A stretch of DNA of 64,000 bases, from assembly GCA_964518505.1 (NCBI GenBank), contig CAZFGT010000002.1, positions 75,459 to 139,458 on the forward strand, in the 5' to 3' direction. Position 1 is the first letter of the stretch. The number at the start of each line of letters is the position of its first letter. Source of the stretch: DASPUH01 sp964518505. Its GTDB lineage: Bacteria > Chloroflexota > Limnocylindria > Limnocylindrales > CSP1-4. The notes below the pieces were generated by a model. The model was given only the letters and a program-made list of their open reading frames with translations. It was not told where the DNA came from and did no database searches. The position numbers were made by a program, and so were the translations under genes. Positions 59,484-64,000 of this stretch are shown here, in pieces.

Positions 59484-61997
59484 ATGGCGGTACCGGATCG
59501 CGCCAACGTGGTGGTCATCGGCGCGGGCATCGTCGGCAACAGCATGGCCTACCACCTGGCGCGGCTGGGCTGGCGGGACATCGTGCTGCTCGACAAGGGC
59601 CCCCTCCCCAACCCCGGTGGCTCGACCGGTCACGCCTCCAACTTCATCTACCTCACGGACCACTCCAAGGAGATGACGGCCTTCACCGTCGACAGCGCCC
59701 GCCAGTACGTGGAGATGGGCGTCGCCACGCAGAGCGGCGGCCTGGAGGTGGCGCGCACGGACGCGCGCATGCAGGAGCTGAAGCGGCGGCTCGCCTCATC
59801 CCACGCGTGGGGCATCGACGCCGAGCTGATCACCCCGGCGGAGGCCAAGCGCCTCGTGCCCTACCTTGACGCAGGCGTCATCCGCGGCGCCTTCTACGCC
59901 CCCGGCGTGCTGGTCGTGGACTCCCTGCGGGCCGGCACGATCATGCGCGAGCGGGCGCAGGCCCTGGGGGCCCTGACCATCGCCGCGGGTGTGGAGGTCA
60001 CCGGCCTCGACGTGGAGCACGGCCACATCCGCCGCGTCCACACGGACGGGGGCTCCATCGAGGCCGAGACGGTCGTCATCGCCTGCGGCGTGTGGAGCCC
60101 GCGGATCGCCCGCCTGGCCGGCGCCTCGATCCCCCTCACCCCGGCCGTGCACCAGATGATCAGCGTGGGCCCCGTGCCACTCTTCGCCGACACGGTCGGC
60201 GAGATCACCTTCCCCATCATCCGCGACATGGACACCAACATGTACGAGCGCCAGCACGGCGGCGACCTGGAGGTAGGCTCGTACGCGCATCGGCCGATCC
60301 TCATGGACGCCGACGAGATCCCCTCGCTGGCCGCCTCCGCCCTCTCGCCCACCGAGCTGCCCTTCACCCAGGACGACTTCTCGCTCCAGATGGAGCAGGC
60401 GCTCGAGCTCGTGCCGGACATCCTGGGCGACGAGCACGTCGGCATCCGCCACGCCATCAACGGGCTCCTGTCGCTGACCCCGGACGGCGCGCCGATCCTG
60501 GGCCAGACCCCGGAGGTCCGCGGCCTGTGGTCGGTGGCCGCGGTGTGGATCAAGGAGGGGCCGGGCATCGCCCGGACGGTCGCCGAGTGGATGACCACGG
60601 GTGAGCCGGAGATCGACCCGCACGGCTCGGACGTGGCCCGCTTCTACGACCACCAGCGGACCGACCACCACATCCGGGCCCGCTCCGCCGAGGGGTTCAA
60701 CAAGACGTACGGCATCGTCCACCCCATGGAGCAGTGGGCCTCCAACCGCGACCTGCGCCTCTCACCCATGAACGGCCGCGAACGGGACCTGGGGGCCGTC
60801 TTCTTCGAGACGGCCGGCTGGGAGCGGCCCTACTGGTACGAGTCCAACGCGCCACTCCTGGCCGAGTTCGGCGATCGGGTCATGCCGCGCGAGGCGGAGT
60901 GGGAGGCGCGCTGGTGGTCGCCGCTCATCAACGCCGAGCACCTCGCCATGCGCGAGCGGGCGGGCATCGTGGACCTGTCCGCCTTCGCCATCTTCGACGT
61001 GACCGGGCCGGGGGCGGCGGCCGCGCTGGAGCACCTCTGCGTGGCCCGCGTCGACGTGCCCGTCGGCCGGGTCATCTACACGCCGCTGCTCAACGAGGCG
61101 GGCGGCATCTACGCCGACCTGACGATCATGCGGCTGGGCGAGCAGCGCTTCCGGGTCGTCACCGGCGGCGGCATGGGCATGCGCGACAAGCAGTGGTTCG
61201 TGGACCACCTGCCCGCCGACGGCTCGGCCCAGCTGTTCGACGCCACGGGCGCATGGACCACGATCGGCGTGTGGGGGCCGCGGGCGCGCGACGTCGTCCA
61301 GGCGACCACGGCCGCCGACATGGGCCACGCCGCCTTCCCCTTCGCCACCTGTCGCCCGGTGGACATCGGCGGCGTGCGTACCCTCGCGTCTCGCATCAGC
61401 TATGTCGGCGAGCTGGGCTGGGAGATCCATGTCCCCATCGAGCAGGGGGCCCGCGTGTGGGACACGCTGTGGGACGCCGGCCGGCCCCACGGCCTCGTGC
61501 CGGTGGGCATCGGCACGTACGCCGTCACGGCGCGCCTGGAGAAGGGCTACCGCGCCCACGGCAACGAACTCGAGCTGGAGTACGACCTGGTCGAGGCGGG
61601 CATGGCCCGGCCGACCGTCAAGGACGCCGACTTCGTGGGCCGCGAGGCCTACCTCAAGCAGCGGGCCGCCCCGCCCGCGGCGGTGCTGTGCACCCTGACC
61701 GTGGACGACCCGACCTCATCCAGCGGCGTCAAGCGCTACATGCTGGGACGCGAGCCCATCACGACGCCCGACGGCAAGTCGCTCGTCGACGCCAAGGGCC
61801 GCCGCTCCTACGCCACCAGCGCCGGTTCCGGGCCATCGGTCGGACGGCACCTGCTGATGAGCTACCTGCCGCCGGCCCAGGCGGTCGTGGGCACGAAGCT
61901 GCAGGTCGAGTACTTCGGCGAGCAGTACCCGGTGACGGTCGCCGTGGCCGGGGCCACGCCGCTGTTCGACCCGGCCAATGAGCGCATCCGGGCCTAG
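59484..61997 (+). CDS. Dimethylglycine/sarcosine dehydrogenase-like, FAD + GcvT domains
   Basis: Protein of 837 residues. N-terminal DAO domain with FAD motif VVIGAGIVGNSMAYHLARLG and STGHASNFIYL, where the His may carry covalent FAD as in dimethylglycine dehydrogenase; middle FAO_M-like linker (about 390-440) and C-terminal GcvT folate-binding domain from about 450 (ERAGIVDLSAFAIFDVTG; LEKGYRAHGNELELEYDLVEAG-region). Removes a methyl from dimethylglycine or sarcosine, giving methylene-tetrahydrofolate, electrons to ETF. ATG follows GGAGGGAAGCTCACTC. Followed closely by etfB. Confidence 0.9.
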   Translation: MAVPDRANVVVIGAGIVGNSMAYHLARLGWRDIVLLDKGPLPNPGGSTGHASNFIYLTDHSKEMTAFTVDSARQYVEMGVATQSGGLEVARTDARMQELKRRLASSHAWGIDAELITPAEAKRLVPYLDAGVIRGAFYAPGVLVVDSLRAGTIMRERAQALGALTIAAGVEVTGLDVEHGHIRRVHTDGGSIEAETVVIACGVWSPRIARLAGASIPLTPAVHQMISVGPVPLFADTVGEITFPIIRDMDTNMYERQHGGDLEVGSYAHRPILMDADEIPSLAASALSPTELPFTQDDFSLQMEQALELVPDILGDEHVGIRHAINGLLSLTPDGAPILGQTPEVRGLWSVAAVWIKEGPGIARTVAEWMTTGEPEIDPHGSDVARFYDHQRTDHHIRARSAEGFNKTYGIVHPMEQWASNRDLRLSPMNGRERDLGAVFFETAGWERPYWYESNAPLLAEFGDRVMPREAEWEARWWSPLINAEHLAMRERAGIVDLSAFAIFDVTGPGAAAALEHLCVARVDVPVGRVIYTPLLNEAGGIYADLTIMRLGEQRFRVVTGGGMGMRDKQWFVDHLPADGSAQLFDATGAWTTIGVWGPRARDVVQATTAADMGHAAFPFATCRPVDIGGVRTLASRISYVGELGWEIHVPIEQGARVWDTLWDAGRPHGLVPVGIGTYAVTARLEKGYRAHGNELELEYDLVEAGMARPTVKDADFVGREAYLKQRAAPPAAVLCTLTVDDPTSSSGVKRYMLGREPITTPDGKSLVDAKGRRSYATSAGSGPSVGRHLLMSYLPPAQAVVGTKLQVEYFGEQYPVTVAVAGATPLFDPANERIRA

Positions 61998-62009
61998 CGA
62001 GCCACCGGC

Positions 62010-62783
62010 ATGGAGGTCCTGGTCGCCGTCAAGCGCGTGCCCCTCACCGGCGGCCGCATCGTCCTGACCGCCGACGGCCAGGAGATGGATACCCGCTACC
62101 TGGGCTTCGCCGTCTCACCGCACGAGGAGTGCGCCGTGGAGGAGGCGGTGCGCCTGATCGAGGCGCAGGGTGGCTCGAGCGCGGTGCTGACCCTGGGGCC
62201 GGCCGCGGCGGAGGAGCAGCTGCGCGACGCGATGGCCATCGGCATCGACCGGGCGATCCTGCTCCAGACGGAGGCCGGCGAGTGGGATCCCGGCGCGACA
62301 GCCGCCGCCATCACCGACGCGATCCGGGCCCAGGAAGCGGCCCACGGGCCGTTCGACCTGATCCTGTTCGGCAACGAGGCGGCCGACACGGGCGACTTCC
62401 AGGTCGCCATCCGCGTCGCGGTCGCCCTGGACCGGCCGTGCCTCAGCGGCCTCAAGGGCCTGACCGTGGCCGACGGCCGGCTGCAGGGCCGGCGCGAGGC
62501 CGCGGGCGGCGGCTGGGAGACGTATGACGTCCCCCTGCCGGCCGTGGCGAGCGTGAAGGAGGGCCTCAACCTGCCCCGCTACCCGTCGGTGCCAGGCCGC
62601 CTGCGGGCCCGGCGCAAGGAGGTCGAGCTGGTCCAGCCCACGCCCCGCCCCGCCGGCCTCGTCAAGCTGGGCCTGCGGGTGCCGGTGGAGCAGCGGGCGG
62701 CGGTGGAGATCCTGGGCCGCGGCGCCGACGCCGCCCCCGCCGTCGTGGACATGCTCGTACGCATCGGCGTCCTCGACGCATGA
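62010..62783 (+). CDS. etfB: Electron transfer flavoprotein beta subunit
   Basis: Protein of 257 residues. VLVAVKRVPLTGGR, FAVSPHEECAVEEAVRLIEAQGG, AIGIDRAILL, and LILFGNEAADTGDFQVAIRVAVALDRP correspond to AMP/FAD-domain motifs of EtfB (usual DGDTAQ is EAADTGD). It carries electrons from the preceding dehydrogenase to the quinone pool. 12 nt after the dehydrogenase stop. Confidence 0.93.
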   Translation: MEVLVAVKRVPLTGGRIVLTADGQEMDTRYLGFAVSPHEECAVEEAVRLIEAQGGSSAVLTLGPAAAEEQLRDAMAIGIDRAILLQTEAGEWDPGATAAAITDAIRAQEAAHGPFDLILFGNEAADTGDFQVAIRVAVALDRPCLSGLKGLTVADGRLQGRREAAGGGWETYDVPLPAVASVKEGLNLPRYPSVPGRLRARRKEVELVQPTPRPAGLVKLGLRVPVEQRAAVEILGRGADAAPAVVDMLVRIGVLDA

Positions 62784-63046
62784 CGGGTCCCCTCCGGCTC
62801 TCGGACCTTCCGACTCGCCCTACGAGCCACATTCGTGCTGTGAGCGCGAGCGTGGCCCGTAACGGCCTCGGCAGCGCTCCGGACGCGGCGGATCGGTCGC
62901 CTTATCGCACCCAGGCCGCCCTGGTACGAATGGGACTCGTACCGGCCCCCACAAGCTCGACCCTGCGGTCGTTGACCCATCGCCATGTGCTCGGAGCACG
63001 AATGGGGCTCGTACGGAACCGCCGAAGCGCGAGACTCGACGCGTGA
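62780..63046 (+). CDS. Possible small ORF bridging etfB and etfA
   Basis: An 88-codon frame starts with ATGA overlapping the etfB stop and ends with its stop overlapping the GTG of etfA (GTGA). It is Arg/Ser/Ala-rich with no family resemblance. Two of the three 19-nt repeats inside read RMGLV in this frame. It may be a real coupling gene or a frame kept open by base bias; most likely not a conserved protein. Confidence 0.25.
   Translation: MTGPLRLSDLPTRPTSHIRAVSASVARNGLGSAPDAADRSPYRTQAALVRMGLVPAPTSSTLRSLTHRHVLGARMGLVRNRRSARLDA
62820..63014. repeat. Three copies of a 19-nt imperfect palindrome in the etf gap
   Basis: Copy 1 (minus orientation, 62820-62838) GCACGAATGTGGCTCGTAG; copy 2 (62924-62942) GTACGAATGGGACTCGTAC, with perfect 7-bp arms if one base each side is added (62923-62943); copy 3 (62996-63014) GCACGAATGGGGCTCGTAC. 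Common core ACGAATGKGRCTCGTA. Centres at about 62829, 62933 and 63005, so spacing is irregular. A regulator binding site or a repeat of unknown type; not seen elsewhere in the window by eye. Confidence 0.6.
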
Positions 63047-64000
63047 GCGGGCCCGTGCTGGCGCTGGTCGAACATGCCGGCGGCGAGGCGGATCGCCTGT
63101 CGCTGGAGGCGCTGGCGCTCGGACGCCAGATCGCCGAGGCGCTCGGAGGGCCGCTGGAAGCGGTCCTCGTAGGGGCCGACGGTCGTGCGGTCGCGGCAGA
63201 CCTGGGCGCCCATGGGGTGAGCCGGGCTCACGTGGTCGTCTCGGACCGGATGGCCGACTATGCCCCCATGGCCTGGGCGGCCGCGCTTGCTCACGTCGCC
63301 CAGGCGGCCCAATCGCCAGTGGTGCTCGCCGCCGGCAGCGACCGGGGCGACGAGGTGATGGCGTACCTGGCCGCCCGGATGGACCTGCCCATGGCCGCCA
63401 ACGTGCTCGACGTGACCTCGACCGACCCGTTCCTGCTGACGCGCCAGCGCTGGGCCGGCAGCCTGCTGGAGGACGCGCGGCTCGATGCGTCCGTGCGGCT
63501 GCTGACGGTCGCGCCGCACGGCGTCGCCGTCGACGAGCGGGCCGGCGCCGCGGCCCCGGCCATCGTGGACGTGACCCCCGCCCTGAGCGACACGGACCTT
63601 CGTGTGCGCGTCACGGGCCACGAGCCCCGGGCCTCGGGTGGGATCGCCCTGGGGGACGCGCGGGTGGTGGTCGGCGGCGGGCGTGGCGTGGGCAGCACGG
63701 CCGCCTTCGCCGAGCTGGAGGACCTGGCCGGCCTGCTCGGCGCGGCCGTCGGCGTGTCTCGTGCCGTCACGAGCGCCGGGTGGCGCCCCCACACCGAGCA
63801 GATCGGCCAGACCGGTCAGCGCATCGCGCCCGAGCTGTACATCGCGTGCGGCATCAGCGGAGCGATCCAGCACATCGTCGGCTGCAAGGCGTCGAAGCGC
63901 ATCCTGGCCATCAACCCCGACGGTGACGCGCCGATCATGGGCGTGGCCACCTACGCCGTGCTGGGCGACCTCCATGCGGTCGTGCCCGCCGTCAGCGCCG
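63043..64000 (+). CDS. etfA: Electron transfer flavoprotein alpha subunit (truncated by window end)
   Basis: Reads from GTG 63043 to the window edge, 319 codons without stop. VLALVEHAGGEADRLSLEAL, SDRGDEVMAYLAARMDLPMAANV, and the FAD-binding C-terminal SAGWRPHTEQIGQTGQRIAPELYIACGISGAIQHIVGCK with INPDGDAPIMGVATYAVLGD are EtfA motifs, so only the last few residues are missing. Pairs with EtfB to form the electron acceptor of the dehydrogenase encoded upstream. Confidence 0.93.
   Translation, partial: MSGPVLALVEHAGGEADRLSLEALALGRQIAEALGGPLEAVLVGADGRAVAADLGAHGVSRAHVVVSDRMADYAPMAWAAALAHVAQAAQSPVVLAAGSDRGDEVMAYLAARMDLPMAANVLDVTSTDPFLLTRQRWAGSLLEDARLDASVRLLTVAPHGVAVDERAGAAAPAIVDVTPALSDTDLRVRVTGHEPRASGGIALGDARVVVGGGRGVGSTAAFAELEDLAGLLGAAVGVSRAVTSAGWRPHTEQIGQTGQRIAPELYIACGISGAIQHIVGCKASKRILAINPDGDAPIMGVATYAVLGDLHAVVPAVSA

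Noticed and set aside
62784..63042. Riboswitch (for example glycine type) before etfA
   Set aside because: None of the conserved glycine-riboswitch blocks is visible; the repeats are short palindromes instead.
1..64000. CRISPR arrays, insertion sequences, integrases, rRNA or tRNA genes
   Set aside because: Looked for regular direct repeats, transposase or integrase motifs and RNA gene consensus; none seen.

Overview
The window is a gene-dense, very GC-rich bacterial chromosome segment. Many genes start with GTG, nearly all end in TGA, and neighbours often overlap by 4 nt. I see no rRNA, tRNA, CRISPR array, transposase or phage gene. The mix (phosphoketolase plus acetate kinase, group 3b-type NiFe hydrogenase, many universal stress proteins, cydABDC, lipoproteins with Thr/Pro/Ser spacers, a DosRS-like pair) suggests a high-GC Chloroflexota (Limnocylindria-like) or an actinobacterium-like soil or sediment organism. 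This is an inference from gene content; no phylogenetic marker is present.

Layout. 0.3-5.3 kb: APC permease, metallophosphoesterase, two lipoproteins, a C39-like protein. 5.3-7.7 kb: Fur-type regulator and a GAF histidine kinase/NarL-type regulator pair that closely resembles mycobacterial DosS/DosR. 7.7-11.6 kb: ferredoxin/GltD-like flavoprotein with two paralogous membrane proteins, and a flavodoxin. 11.9-18.4 kb: operon Usp, P-type ATPase, phosphoketolase, acetate kinase. 18.5-22.8 kb: unknown gene, CoA-transferase, two tandem Usp genes. 22.9-30.0 kb: hydrogenase operon (cNMP-domain protein, fused beta-gamma subunit, delta, alpha, protease, HypC, EamA permease, conserved unknown). 30.2-37.4 kb: hemerythrin, malic enzyme, and a five-gene operon with a cPGS-like GTPase, ornithine carbamoyltransferase, carbamate kinase, alcohol dehydrogenase and GNAT. 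37.5-45.4 kb: AMIN-like lipoprotein, ECF sigma and putative anti-sigma, ApbE/ferric-reductase/ferredoxin/FNR-like redox cluster, OmpR-type two-component system. 45.5-48.5 kb: ArsR, DsrE, TusA, DsrE2, TusA, SQR-like sulfur operon. 49-50.4 kb: methyltransferase and HhH-GPD glycosylase-like gene. 50.4-56.2 kb: cydABDC. 56.2-64 kb: choline/betaine-type catabolism (GMC oxidoreductase, aldehyde dehydrogenase, dimethylglycine dehydrogenase-like enzyme, EtfB, EtfA cut by the window end).

How it may work together. The kinase keeps the residues that act as heme ligand (His) and distal Tyr in DosS, and the regulator keeps the DosR recognition helix (K, K, N in register). Intergenic regions ahead of many operons carry a dyad of the form GKGMC-N4-GKCMC, the geometry of the DosR box, often in tandem with centres 21-22 bp apart. 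Putative members are Usp/ATPase/phosphoketolase/acetate kinase, hydrogenase, ferredoxin-GltD/flavodoxin, malic enzyme and OTC/carbamate kinase, CoA-transferase/Usp, hemerythrin and the sulfur operon. Together these look like a hypoxia or dormancy energy regulon: substrate-level ATP from acetyl phosphate and carbamoyl phosphate, NAD(P)H disposal as H2, and stress proteins. The regulatory link is inferred from sequence and is the main candidate for an undescribed system here.
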